A stretch of 64,000 nt of DNA from Heterobilharzia americana (GCA_944470555.2 OX104134.1:49474691-49538690); one strand, 5' to 3'. Counted from the stretch's first letter, positions 54,801-59,941 are shown. Notes: a model not told the origin generated them from the sequence alone. Numbers and translations are program-made.

Positions 54801-56263
54801 TACGAAATATATCTGTCACTGAGCTCCAAACTTATTGAAATATTGTTTGTGGTGATCAGTTCTAATCCATGAAACCGCTGGCCAAAAGACGCTGATATTA
54901 TGGATATCACGTCATACTATGGTTTCAAGAATCCAATAAGCTCTTTTTAAAAAGTACATCTTATTTGTAAAAATCAATCGAAAAAATCCCTGATCTACAA
55001 GATCATAACATCTTACCAGAATGAATTGCAATTTCGGCCTCAAGCATGTGTCAACATTTTGGTTCTAAACGTGCACAGTTTCTAGGAAACCTAAAGAATA
55101 CACGTTAAGAGAATAACAGATCTATGTCATCCAATTTTTTTAGATAACATGTATCAGCAGCTAACAACGTGATTTGAATTGAAACATAACAAGCTGTAGG
55201 AAAAACTAAAAGGTTTGTCAAAGTGTTGTTCTTTCAGCAAGACTTCAAATCAACATCATGCTATAGAGAATAGTCGTAAGAAGAAATATTCAGTCTAATT
55301 CTTGCTAAAACTGAGGCATTTCTTCCGCATCAAGGTCTATTCATTAGATTTTGGTTCACATATCTAGTGCATCGGAAGAAATGGAATCACAACGCAACGA
55401 TATCGTCCATTGTAGCTCATAAAGCTGGCAAATATTCAAACGATAAATTTCAGTGATATAATAGAAATTCAACTGACGTTTGGCCAATAATACACGAAGT
55501 AGTTCACCTCAAAAATAGCAATTAAAATAAAACCTTCAAAGTTCTCACCTTTACATAGCCAACTGGATCCAGGAGTATGTTTTCTGGCTTTAAATCCCGG
55601 TATATTAATTCCAGATAGTGCAAGTACTCAAGAGCAAGTATTACTTGACTGGCATAAAATCGTGCAGCGGACTCACTGAAAGTGGAAACATATTCTACCT
55701 TGATTGCTTACCTGAATCTTCCTTTTCTTCGCAGATATGAAAACATCTCCCCGCCAGGTACGTACTCAAGTCCAAGAAACAAATACGTTTCGTTCTGTTT
55801 TCTAACATACAAAGAAAATATACAAACCTTGAAACTGTATTCCAGATGAATCAGGAATGGGAAGTCGACCGCCTGCAAAATGCGCTTTTCATTCATTGTG
55901 TGCTGAATTTGTTTAAGTTTTACGATCTATCAAGATAATTATTTACCGATGAACCAGATTTCATACCTTAGCTTTATCAAGAATCTTCAAAGCGAGAAAG
56001 TCGGAAGACTTTTTGTGCTGTACGAGCATAACTCGGCCAAACGATCCTGTTCCTAGTGTCCTAAGCTGTTTGAACTCATCTAAGGTGGCATTCCTCTTCA
56101 AAAATTATATGGTATTTAACTTTACATTTGTTGGATTATTATACTTCTCCAGATAGTTTCGCTTAGCTGACTCCAAGTACTCAGTAACTAGAAAAAATAT
56201 CACGGATGAATCCATCGTACTTTCTTCCGAAATACACTTTTTCGGAGAATGAGAATTTCCCAT
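154..56263 (-). CDS. cAMP-dependent protein kinase catalytic subunit, whole gene (nine exons, 3' end outside window)
   Basis: Serine/threonine kinase that phosphorylates cytosolic and nuclear targets when cAMP releases it from the regulatory subunit. The joined exons give 309 residues against about 350 in mammalian PKA-C, with one 3' exon missing to the left. Visible in order: MGN myristoylation start, glycine loop GTGSFG (50-55), K72, E91, YRDLKPEN with D166 and N171, DFG (184-186), activation loop with T197, APE (206-208), D220 and R280. Numbering matches the mammalian protein (counted without Met) exactly through residue 309. All junctions fit GT-AG and the reading frame. Intron sizes are 33, 30, 40, 33 and 36 nt, then about 28.5, 21.0 and 5.5 kb. 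AGC kinases such as PKG share some motifs, but the co-linearity and the N-terminal MGN favour PKA-C strongly. No paralogue number is assigned. Confidence 0.96.
319..2199. other. Intron 8, left part: nothing recognised
   Basis: AT-rich, with stops in all frames. The short open frames here have no recognisable domain. Confidence 0.6.
2200..5140 (-). mobile_element. RTE-like LINE copy 1, 5'-truncated
   Basis: Non-LTR retrotransposon of the RTE clade, resembling schistosome SR2-type elements. It lies in the sense orientation of the host gene. Relative to copies 2 and 3 it starts mid-endonuclease at about 5135 and runs to the 3' end GAAGCCCTATGTTCCATTAG near 2220. Fragments in different frames show the endonuclease part (4664-5107), a connector (3998-4516), reverse transcriptase (2967-4044) and the C-terminal segment (2444-2851). 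GTG/GTT arrays interrupt it at about 3903-3930 and 2885-2930. It cannot encode an intact protein. Confidence 0.9.
2967..4044 (-). pseudogene. RTE copy 1 reverse transcriptase remains
   Basis: Broken RT domain. Motifs seen in separate frames: [12 protein letters not shown] near 3790 (normally AGPDGIP), [17 protein letters not shown] near 3380, and LDFVDDLG near 3070, where the usual FADD/YADD box has Val in place of Ala. Several frameshifts separate them. Confidence 0.85.
5141..5819. other. Intron 8, right part: nothing recognised
   Basis: AT-rich sequence between the truncated RTE copy and the exon 8 donor. No feature seen. Confidence 0.6.
5820..5942 (-). CDS. PKA-C exon 8 (F-helix)
   Basis: Encodes residues 214-254, [18 protein letters not shown] through [10 protein letters not shown]220 anchors the regulatory spine, and E230 contacts the P-2 arginine in the family. 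The acceptor is CATTCTAG and the donor is AAA|GTAAGT. It is 41 codons, with conserved mammalian boundaries. Confidence 0.96.
6541..6630 (-). repeat. tRNA-like SINE fragment
   Basis: On the minus strand AGTTCGAATCCC (6555-6566) matches an RNA polymerase III B box. An A-box-like TGGCGGATTATTGG lies upstream at about 6596-6612. The unit does not fold as a complete tRNA by eye, so it is called a SINE fragment and not a tRNA gene. Confidence 0.5.
6671..7229. repeat. Short inverted repeat near the Penelope-like element
   Basis: The stretch 6671-6735, containing GCATTTAATGCCATTAAAAT, recurs inverted at about 7165-7229, with mismatches. The pair lies just left of the Penelope-like RT remnant and may be part of its terminal repeats. 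The interior is not recognised. Confidence 0.5.
8937..9448 (+). pseudogene. GIY-YIG endonuclease domain of Penelope-like element
   Basis: The frame reading [19 protein letters not shown] continues to [19 protein letters not shown], where the paired Cys and the YIGQT segment match the GIY-YIG motif of Penelope elements. A conserved EHRN follows. It stops at 9257; the next part ([18 protein letters not shown]) continues in another frame to 9448. One frameshift near 9250 therefore separates the halves. Confidence 0.85.
9490..9532 (+). ncRNA. Hammerhead-ribozyme-like motif in Penelope terminal repeat
   Basis: ATGATTAT is followed by stem GAGC (9503-9506) / GCTC (9517-9520), then GAAAC (9521-9525) and GTC. 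This is the layout CUGAUGA - helix II - GAAA seen in hammerheads of Penelope-like elements. The first core segment is off consensus, so it is probably inactive. Confidence 0.5.
9625..13045. other. Intron 7 segment: nothing recognised apart from an AT run
   Basis: AT-rich, with frequent stops and no domain seen. It contains the AT microsatellite at 11769-11809. Confidence 0.6.
11769..11809. repeat. (AT)n microsatellite
   Basis: Alternating AT over about 41 bp, with one C interruption. Confidence 0.95.
13045..13205 (-). repeat. SINE with tRNA-like promoter and hammerhead-like core
   Basis: Minus strand: an A-box-like TGGTTGAATGG (13185-13195), a B box GGTTCGACCCT (13141-13151), then a hammerhead-type core. 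The core has CTGAAGA intact (13111-13117), helix II GTCC/GGAC with loop TGTACTA, then AAAA where GAAA is required. The order of pol III boxes followed by hammerhead is that of schistosome SM-alpha-type SINEs. The G12-equivalent change suggests the ribozyme is dead. Confidence 0.75.
13210..16685. other. Intron 7 segment: nothing recognised
   Basis: AT-rich. A 106-codon frame at 14248-14568 (+) has an Asn/Asp/Ser run but no domain, and is probably chance low complexity. Confidence 0.55.
16690..16975. mobile_element. Penelope terminal-repeat fragments, inverted pair
   Basis: The sequence GATCACTG..GTTATAAA..CAAATAAA..AAATCTAATATG, also found at the 3' end of Penelope copy 1, occurs here twice: on minus at about 16798-16846 and on plus at about 16903-16952. 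The plus arm ends in TCTACCACAGTGCCC. The minus arm carries a hammerhead-like piece: GAGC (16891-16894), GTTC (16877-16880), GAAAC (16872-16876). Confidence 0.75.
16980..18255. other. Intron 7 segment: nothing firmly recognised
   Basis: No domain or clear repeat seen. It may include further decayed parts of the LINE relic to its right. Confidence 0.5.
18256..18870 (+). pseudogene. Decayed LINE reverse transcriptase relic
   Basis: The frame at 18276-18476 contains [20 protein letters not shown], which resembles the LEYADDIVLL catalytic box of schistosome non-LTR elements, with an inserted residue. Further right, [19 protein letters not shown] (18604-18660) resembles the downstream connection region of such elements. 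Stops and frameshifts separate the pieces. The family is not assigned. Confidence 0.6.
18871..21220. other. Intron 7 segment: nothing recognised
   Basis: AT-rich and without open frames of note. Confidence 0.55.
21222..21345 (+). repeat. Dispersed short repeat with B-box-like end
   Basis: Begins GAACCTAGGTTTCATGTTTG and includes GCACTTGTCAGCAAGGTC and GCAGGTTCGAATCACC, a B-box-like end. A diverged relative starts at 30298. The starting motif resembles a SINE-like repeat family of schistosomes; this assignment is from memory of its form only. Confidence 0.5.
21346..22860. other. Intron 7 segment: nothing recognised
   Basis: AT-rich, no feature seen. Confidence 0.55.
22865..23045 (-). repeat. 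SM-alpha-like SINE with hammerhead core
   Basis: Minus strand: CCAGCTGACAAGTCC, loop TAAATA, GGACGAAAGGCC, then CTGGATTCCACTG and CCACTATC. This fits the SM-alpha hammerhead order, with core CTGACAA (22913-22919), helix II GTCC/GGAC and GAAA (22895-22898). The expected core is CTGATGA; the catalytic G8 position is A here, so self-cleavage is unlikely. Confidence 0.75.
23050..23713. other. Intron 7 segment: nothing recognised
   Basis: AT-rich, no feature seen. Confidence 0.55.
23927..24593 (+). pseudogene. RTE copy 2 AP-like endonuclease, frame broken
   Basis: The first frame (23927-24382, 151 codons) has [11 protein letters not shown] and IGESRCSG, the Asn and Glu motifs of APE-type endonucleases. 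The second frame starts at 24396 with MNAKLGADN, the remnant of the usual GDMNAKLG motif. The two are split by a frame break at about 24382-24396 that all three copies share. Confidence 0.88.
25328..25375 (+). repeat. (CCA)16 microsatellite at RTE deletion junction
   Basis: Forty-eight bases of pure CCA, which would encode polyproline. It is followed by TCACGCGCCAGG, a sequence that lies about 1.4 kb further along in the other copies. Confidence 0.97.
25591..26937. other. Intron 7 segment next to exon 7: nothing recognised
   Basis: AT-rich. A 107-codon frame at 26470-26793 (+) has no recognisable domain. Confidence 0.55.
26938..27033 (-). CDS. PKA-C exon 7 (DFG and activation loop)
   Basis: Encodes residues 182-213: [25 protein letters not shown] and the end of the segment. 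D184 binds magnesium and T197 is the activation-loop phosphosite. W196 of mammals is Tyr here. The acceptor is TTATTAG and the donor is AAA|GTAGGT. The exon is 32 codons, the same boundaries as in mammals. It is isolated between introns of 28.5 and 21 kb and flanked at a distance by direct RTE repeats. Confidence 0.96.
27034..30295. other. Intron 6 segment: nothing recognised
   Basis: AT-rich, short frames only. The part around 28190-30000 looks like it might be an old decayed element, but I cannot assign it. Confidence 0.5.
30298..30470 (+). repeat. Diverged copy of dispersed short repeat
   Basis: Begins GAACCTAGACTTCGTACTTG and includes CATTCATCAGCAATATTGTC, which parallels the start of the repeat at 21222. 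Downstream similarity is weak. Confidence 0.4.
30471..34015. other. Intron 6 segment: nothing recognised
   Basis: AT-rich, no feature seen. Confidence 0.55.
34020..34175 (-). repeat. tRNA-like SINE copy, decayed
   Basis: Minus strand: an A-box-like TGGCTGAATGG (34145-34155) and a damaged B box GAGTTCAGCTTC (34102-34113), followed by a tail ending GAGTGCTCCAGC. The layout parallels the copy at 13045-13205, but the hammerhead part is eroded. Confidence 0.6.
34325..34360 (-). ncRNA. Hammerhead-like motif with perfect helix II
   Basis: Minus strand: CTGACAG (34348-34354), helix II GCCTC, loop ATACT, GAGGC (34333-34347), then GAAAC (34328-34332) and ATTTTGTC. Five perfect pairs and GAAAC fit a hammerhead core; the CUGANGA segment has two changes. 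It probably belongs to a repeat whose limits I cannot set. Confidence 0.45.
34440..36565. other. Intron 6 segment: nothing recognised
   Basis: AT-rich, no feature seen. Confidence 0.55.
36600..37035 (-). mobile_element. Penelope-like element, inverted 3' fragment
   Basis: Minus frame 36569-36952 has [19 protein letters not shown] and CNRND, the segment that follows the GIY-YIG domain. Its tail includes TCTACCACAGTGCCCAAGC, as in copy 1. It is almost identical, inverted, to 37685-38030 across the shared part. Confidence 0.8.
37150..38090 (+). mobile_element. Penelope-like element copy 2 (RT box and GIY-YIG), broken
   Basis: Plus frame 37207-37404 has [15 protein letters not shown], a YxDD-type RT box. 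After one stop the same frame continues (37495-37746) with [20 protein letters not shown], the GIY-YIG core; one of the two usual Cys is kept. The 3' part (37758-38060) is in another frame. It ends near the AT run at 38097. Confidence 0.82.
38097..38143. repeat. (AT)n microsatellite
   Basis: Pure alternating TA/AT run of about 45 bp, next to the end of Penelope copy 2. Confidence 0.95.
38190..39330. other. Intron 6 segment: nothing recognised
   Basis: AT-rich, no feature seen. Confidence 0.55.
39335..39475 (+). repeat. SM-alpha-like SINE with hammerhead core
   Basis: Plus strand: CATCCAGCTGACAAGTCC, loop, GGATGAAACAC, then GTCCTGGGTTCCACTGC and CCACTATCCATC. The core CTGACAA (39403-39409) and GAAA (39424-39427) match the copy at 22865 and share its G8-to-A change. 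Confidence 0.75.
39476..40573. other. Intron 6 segment: nothing recognised
   Basis: AT-rich, no feature seen. Confidence 0.55.
40805..41471 (+). pseudogene. RTE copy 3 AP-like endonuclease, frame broken
   Basis: The 151-codon frame 40805-41260 is identical in translation to that of copy 2, with GTWNVRK and GESRCSG. The following frame 41274-41471 starts MNAKLGADN. The same break at the GDMNA position occurs as in copies 1 and 2. Confidence 0.88.
42085..43173 (+). pseudogene. RTE copy 3 reverse transcriptase remains
   Basis: The frame 42085-42357 ends in [17 protein letters not shown], an RT entry motif. [14 protein letters not shown] lies near 42730. The frame 42767-42997 has [20 protein letters not shown] and 42907-43173 has [13 protein letters not shown], the FADD catalytic box, intact here. 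At least three frame changes separate these motifs. Confidence 0.9.
43869..51190. other. Intron 6 segment: nothing recognised
   Basis: Over 7 kb of AT-rich sequence with scattered short frames. An imperfect trinucleotide tract (AATAATAGT-like) lies at about 48105-48180. A weak B-box-like GGTTCAAGTGTC is on minus near 46180. Nothing else stands out. Confidence 0.5.
51195..51375 (+). repeat. tRNA-like SINE with eroded hammerhead
   Basis: Plus strand: B-box-like GGGTTCCAACCC (51241-51252), then GCGCACTGC, a decayed hammerhead part, and CCGTTCAGTGCCCCCGGG. The order matches SM-alpha-type repeats, with the ribozyme core largely lost. Confidence 0.6.
51801..51878. repeat. (AT)39 microsatellite
   Basis: Seventy-eight bases of uninterrupted AT, the longest simple repeat in the window. 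Confidence 0.97.
52400..53580. other. Unassigned region with long overlapping frames on both strands
   Basis: Less AT-rich than its surroundings by eye. It holds minus frames of 139 codons (52627-53046) and 102 codons (52694-53002) and a plus frame of 113 codons (53077-53418). None shows a domain I recognise. A decayed retroelement is the likeliest explanation, but no motif supports it directly. Confidence 0.35.
53581..55548. other. Intron 6 segment next to exon 6: nothing recognised
   Basis: AT-rich, no feature seen. Confidence 0.55.
55549..55675 (-). CDS. PKA-C exon 6 (catalytic loop)
   Basis: Encodes the end of S139 and residues 140-181, including [15 protein letters not shown]166 is the catalytic base position; K168 and N171 are present, and E170 helps bind substrate arginine. 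The donor is AAG|GTGAGA. It opens the 28.5-kb intron 6, and is the last exon of the compact 5' cluster. Confidence 0.96.
55676..55711 (-). other. PKA-C intron 5, 36-nt micro-intron
   Basis: Starts GTAAGC and ends CCACTTTCAG, a good polypyrimidine acceptor. It is phase 2. Retention gives an immediate stop (AGG TAA). Confidence 0.9.
55712..55794 (-). CDS. PKA-C exon 5 (hinge, E127)
   Basis: Encodes residues 112-138 plus two bases of S139, including [14 protein letters not shown]. This is the hinge and D-helix; E127 contacts the P-3 arginine of substrates and the ribose of ATP in the mammalian enzyme. The gatekeeper position 120 is Leu, where mammals have Met. The donor is AG|GTAAGC. Confidence 0.95.
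55795..55827 (-). other. PKA-C intron 4, 33-nt micro-intron without stop codon
   Basis: Starts GTTTGTAT and ends AAAACAG. It is phase 0. It has no in-frame stop, so an unspliced message would insert [11 protein letters not shown] between K111 and N112. Removing it restores gap-free alignment to the mammalian enzyme. An earlier TTAG acceptor inside it would break the frame. Confidence 0.85.
55828..55926 (-). CDS. PKA-C exon 4 (C-helix, E91)
   Basis: Encodes residues 79-111, starting [15 protein letters not shown] and ending HLEYSFK. E91 of the C-helix lies in NEKRIL. The exon is exactly 33 codons and matches mammalian VVKLKQIEHTLNEKR residue for residue in spacing. The donor is AAG|GTTTGT. 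Confidence 0.94.
55927..55966 (-). other. PKA-C intron 3, 40-nt micro-intron
   Basis: Starts GTATGA and ends CTTGATAG. It is phase 0. Its length is not a multiple of three, so retention would shift the frame. Confidence 0.88.
55967..56095 (-). CDS. PKA-C exon 3 (glycine-rich loop, K72)
   Basis: Encodes residues 36-78. It contains [11 protein letters not shown] (49-59), the ATP-binding glycine loop, and LALKILDK with K72, which contacts the ATP phosphates and pairs with E91. In mammals the K72 context is AMK; here it is ALK. The donor is AAG|GTATGA. The exon is 129 nt, exactly 43 codons. Confidence 0.95.
56096..56125 (-). other. PKA-C intron 2, 30-nt micro-intron
   Basis: Starts GTAAAG and ends TTTTTGAAG. 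It is phase 0. An in-frame TAA inside means retention truncates the protein. Both flanking exons align with the mammalian protein without gap or insertion, so this removal is needed. Confidence 0.88.
56126..56187 (-). CDS. PKA-C exon 2 (A-helix)
   Basis: Encodes residues 15-35, beginning [16 protein letters not shown]. This is the amphipathic A-helix that packs on the kinase core and corresponds to mammalian VKEFLAKAKEDFLKKW. The acceptor is TTTTTTCTAG and the donor is AAT|GTAAAG. Reading on past the donor gives a stop after a few codons, which supports the splice. Confidence 0.9.
56188..56220 (-). other. PKA-C intron 1, 33-nt micro-intron
   Basis: Begins GTACG and ends in a T-rich run followed by TAG. 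It is phase 1. Its length is a multiple of three and it has no in-frame stop, so retention would add 11 residues after residue 14. Confidence 0.75.
56221..56263 (-). CDS. PKA-C exon 1 (N-terminus, myristoylation signal)
   Basis: Encodes [14 protein letters not shown] plus the first base of codon 15. MGN followed by small and basic residues is the N-myristoylation context of PKA catalytic subunits; the mammalian protein begins MGNAAAAKK. The donor GTACGATG follows directly. The ATG was chosen because it gives the MGN start at the expected distance from the kinase core. An upstream in-frame ATG exists (at 56389) but it would add an unrelated hydrophobic stretch and hide the glycine. The intron position matches the mammalian exon 1/2 boundary to within one residue. 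An alternative is that the 33-nt intron is not removed, which would keep the frame open. Confidence 0.85.
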
Positions 56264-56338
56264 GAATTGAAAACAACTAGCGAGAACAAAAATTAATTTC
56301 ATAACACGCGGCTTGAATATGCACCTTGAAAAAATGAT
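56264..56338 (-). promoter_or_regulatory. PKA-C leader with candidate splice acceptor
   Basis: Only about 75 bp separate the LINE end from the ATG. Within it, TTTTTGTTCTCGCTAG ends at 56277, 13 nt before the start codon. This is a good polypyrimidine acceptor, and could accept either a 5'-UTR exon or a trans-spliced leader. No TATA box is evident in so short a stretch. Confidence 0.4.
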
Positions 56339-56615
56339 AATATTAAACATGTTAAACAAATTTCCTGTTTCAAGTATTCCCTGATACAATAAGCTCTGAG
56401 AGGAACATCTTCATTCAGCCGCGAAGTTGGAACTTAATCAACTCATAGATGGCTTGTGTGCTGAGATGACTGGCCCACGACATGCTTCTGCAGACTAAAA
56501 ATCTGTTGAAAACGAGGGGTTTCCAATCGAAACTAAATTGGTAGAATTAGCAAGTGTATGATTTACAGCCTTTTAAACGATTGCAATGTCAAGGATAGCA
56601 GAACTGGAGAATCTG

Positions 56616-57038
56616 TTACAGAAAAAAATTGTATTTTCCGGTCCTAGGTAAGCACCGTCCGCAAACACGTGACACATTGTTGAATGACGGTCCATTTCCG
56701 ATTAGATTCAGATTTTTTGTTTGAGGATAGGAGGCTAGGAGCCTATATTGATCCTTTTCCAGTAGATTTCTGTGCCCTTCCAATCCCCTTCTGAATGAGT
56801 CAATTGATGGTGCGGACACCACTTCTTCTGGGAGTCGATTCCAGGCGTTGATTACCCGACGCGAGAACCAGTACTCTGCGGAGACTATGTTCGTTCCTTG
56901 CTTTCGTAGCCTCCTATTATACCCTCTGAGGTGTTCCGACCTGGTGGGAAGGAAAAGAGAAGATAGGTCAGGTCCGAAGTCATTTCTTAGAATCCTGTGT
57001 AGCATGATTAGGCCTCTCCCTTGTCTGCGGTAGGACAA
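56616..57038 (-). pseudogene. CR1-like ORF2 C-terminal segment, left copy
   Basis: A 140-codon frame with RGYNRRLRKQG, FSRRVINAWNRLPEEVV and SIDSFRRGLE, the post-RT region common to CR1/jockey elements. It is identical in translation to 60698-61120. A run of 12 G upstream (11 in the other copy) puts it out of frame with the RT. Confidence 0.9.
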
Positions 57039-57261
57039 AGTGGGGGGGGGGGGTTCAGCATCTTAAGACGATCTTCATAGGTGAGGCCAGCCATCGCGGG
57101 GATCGTATGAGCGCCTACCCCCTGAACTCTTTCTAGAGGGTCTGCGTCACCTTTCAGTCAAGGATTTGCCACCTGTGTACAGTTTTCTAATTTACACCTA
57201 AGAATGTGTATAAGGTGGTGAACATGCCACCACCTATCTTCGTAAACGTTCTACGTGATGC

Positions 57262-57923
57262 CTACAGAGTCCTAAAACTCCGAGCTGCTACCAATCGACA
57301 GTGAGCCGTGGTTTTCAAGTCATAACTCACCGTGACTCCTAGGTCGTTGTGGGTCAGTACTGACGGTAAAGGAGTCCCACCAATATCGTAGGTGTTGCTG
57401 TGTGTCTGCCCCAAGTGCATGCTCACACATTTACCTGTACTGATAGGCATCAGCCACTTCTCTGACTGGGCAAACAAGCTGTTCGGGCCTGCCTGAAGTG
57501 CACGTATATCCTCATTGTTCCTAATTTCCCGCCAGATATTTAAATCATCAGCGTGGAGAACCGTAGGGACCCAATGATATTTGGCAGCTCGTTTGCGCAC
57601 AGTAGGGGGGCCAGGACTGTGCCTTATGGCACTTCACTCCCTACCGACTTCCAGGTGGAGGGTCGAGAATCGATCCTAACCCTTTGTCTCCTGCCAGCAA
57701 GAAAGTCTCTTATCCATGCGGGCAGACCGCCAGTGATCTCAAATCTTCCCAGTTTTCCGAGCGACCTGGAATGAGGTGTTTTGTCGAACGCCTTACTGAA
57801 GTCAATGAAAATGACGTCTACAGGTGTCCTATCATCTTTAGACTTAACCTCACTTTCCCTGGCTGTAAGGAGGTTCATCAAGCAAGGGAAATTTCTACGA
57901 GAGCCACGCTGTGAACGAGACAA
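57262..57923 (-). pseudogene. CR1-like reverse transcriptase, broken
   Basis: Shows VDVIFIDFSKAFDKTPH, WIRDFLAGRRQRVRI and VLHADDLNIWREI. The xADD box has His in place of Tyr or Phe; the right copy shares this. A stop and frameshift follow the WKSVGSEVP segment. Confidence 0.88.
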
Positions 57924-58649
57924 TACAGTGTTGCTCTCTAGGTGGACTATGATAGCTTTCTGATCATTCTTTCTAGGATTTTCACCACGGTAATGGTCAA
58001 ACCTATCAGTCTGTAATTTGATGGGAGCTGCCTAGAACCTGCCCTGTGGATAGGCATCCTCCCAGTCGTAGGGGAGTGAGCCTTCACTGAGAGACAGTCT
58101 GAATATGGTAGTCGATGGGCCGGCTACATAGAGTGCAAGTGCTCTGAGCAGCCTTGGGTACACCACATCCGGTCTCATTGATTTTTTTTACATCCGAAAT
58201 ACATCATTACGATCAACACCTACAGAGTTTATTCTGTTGGGTATCAATGCTTCTACTGTTGGATAAGCGCCCACAGAAGGTTCCTGTGTGAAGACCTCAG
58301 CAAAATATCCAGCCACGGCCTCCGCTTTTTCCCTATTGTCCTCTTCGGATGTTACAATGCAGCGTGGGCAAGACGTGTTTCAAAGCATATTCAAGACCGG
58401 CGGATAGCAGCGATACATTTATTTCGGGCCTTTTGCAATGCTTCACCACTTCTGGTGTGCTGAGGTGGGTGGCAAGACTGCAACACTTTTCTCTACGTCG
58501 TAGCACGGTTGGGATTTCGTGGTGTATCCACGGAGGACAGTGTTTCCGTCCCCTCGGGACAGTCCACGGAGTGAATGGTTGGGCCATTCGTGCATATAAC
58601 CGTTTGAAGGAGCACCATGTGCCTTCAACTGAGGCTTCTGGACTGCCGT

Positions 58650-59443
58650 TCAGTCCTCCGAAGAGGCTGTCAGGTTAGCAGGTTGCATATTTGCTTTCCA
58701 AGTGTTGGGCCCAGGTGGGGCATCAACCTGGTACAAGACGTTTGCTCCAAATTCGAAGATTATGACAGCGTGATCACTTTTACCGAGAGGTGCTAGGTGT
58801 CGGATGAAGCACACATCATCTGTATGTGAGAATGCTAAGTCTAGAACTGATAGAGCATGCTGATGATCATAACTGGTTGGTGTCTTATTGTGCTGTATGA
58901 GGGCTAAGGAAATTGATGTTTCAACTAACCTGTGGTCAAACAAGTTACGTGGTGCTTTTGTTGTTAGTCTATCCTAGTCAGCTGGTGGTGCGTTGAAGTC
59001 TCCTACAACTAGGCGTCGGCATTTATCTGTCCAGAGGGTCAGCTTATTCAGGAGGAAGTCCGCCGCCTCACAATCATGGCTTCGATGTATTACGATTACG
59101 TTAACATCTAGCCCTTGGATTTTAGTCGGCAGCATTGCACACGCCCCACTTTCATGCGCAACTGTTTCCACGGCTTAATGTAAAGGATGACACCAGCACC
59201 CTTTCGTGGTAACCTATCACTTCTAAAAGGGGCGAATCCTTGTAAGTGTGTTTCACAGTCACTGACCCAAGGGGCGAGCTGAGTTTCTGAGATAGCATTG
59301 GTGTCACAGCTTTCGTTGCTTATCGCACCACTAAGCTTGGTCCGCCTGTTTAAAAGACCACGTGCACTTCTGTACAGGACAACGAAACTAGTTGTGTGAG
59401 TTTTCGTCCTATCCATAGAGGCTTTGGCATCATTGCTTTCCAA
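58650..59443 (-). pseudogene. CR1-like ORF2 endonuclease, broken
   Basis: Fragments include AISETQLAPWV, GAGVILYIKPW, LVVGDFNAPPAD (near 58990) and LAPLGKSDHAVIIFEF (near 58750). GDFNAP and SDH are catalytic motifs of APE-type endonucleases. A stop follows GDFNAPPAD and frames change twice. Confidence 0.85.
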
Positions 59444-59629
59444 AACCTTACCACTCGAAAATCCACTGCTTTGAGATCTTGCCCTCCAGCTGCTAATCTG
59501 AACTTCAGTTCTGCTTCTGCCTCTCGTTTTTTGACTCCATCAGCAACAGCCAGATCCCTCCGCACGAACGCTGTAGACACTTGAGGTCTGTGAGCATTCT
59601 TCAGAATCTGATTCCTCTCATCCACTGAC

Positions 59630-59941
59630 TTGAACACGACTTTAAGCAGCCGAAACTTATTTTCAGTAATGACTGTTTCTCGTTTTCCTACTTTATATAT
59701 CTCCAGTAGAGTGACTCCTAACCCTAACTGGGTGGATTTCTGTAGTTCCTGCTACATTGTGGGCGAAAGGTGTCACAAAAATGCTTGTCCCAAGGTCGGG
59801 CGCCACTTCACATTGGCCTCTGGTATGCAATGCAGCGGATGTATGAGTTGGCTCTGCGATAACTGCACAAGCCTCGCGCCCTCAGCATATAGGAGGTACA
59901 GCAAAGCAGCAAGTGTCTGGCCTTGTACGTTGTGCTGCTAG
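59630..59941 (+). pseudogene. CR1-like ORF1 zinc-finger fragment
   Basis: Contains CSSCYIVGERCHKNACPK, then MQCSGCMSWLCDNC and WPCTLCC. The spaced Cys/His pairs suggest a PHD-like finger as found in ORF1 of CR1-type elements. The first part (59630 to about 59715) lies over the left copy in antisense and is not part of it. It stops at TGCTGCTAG (59941), and related sequence continues to about 60015. Confidence 0.7.

Larger units (their letters stand above)
56339..59715 (-). mobile_element. CR1-like LINE, left copy (5'-truncated in ORF1)
   Basis: Non-LTR element in the same orientation as PKA-C. From right to left: the end of ORF1 (FKSVDERNQILKNAHR, 59350-59690), ORF2 endonuclease, reverse transcriptase, C-terminal segment and a 3' UTR of about 275 bp ending near 56339. 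Its last 1.38 kb forms an inverted repeat with 60019-61398. Frameshifts and stops inactivate it. Schistosome SR1-type elements are of this clade. Confidence 0.88.

Noticed and set aside
56105..56389. 95-codon frame as an N-terminal extension of PKA-C from an ATG at 56389
   Set aside because: It adds a hydrophobic stretch unlike any PKA-C and reads through introns 1 and 2. The ATG at 56263 gives the MGN start at the right distance.
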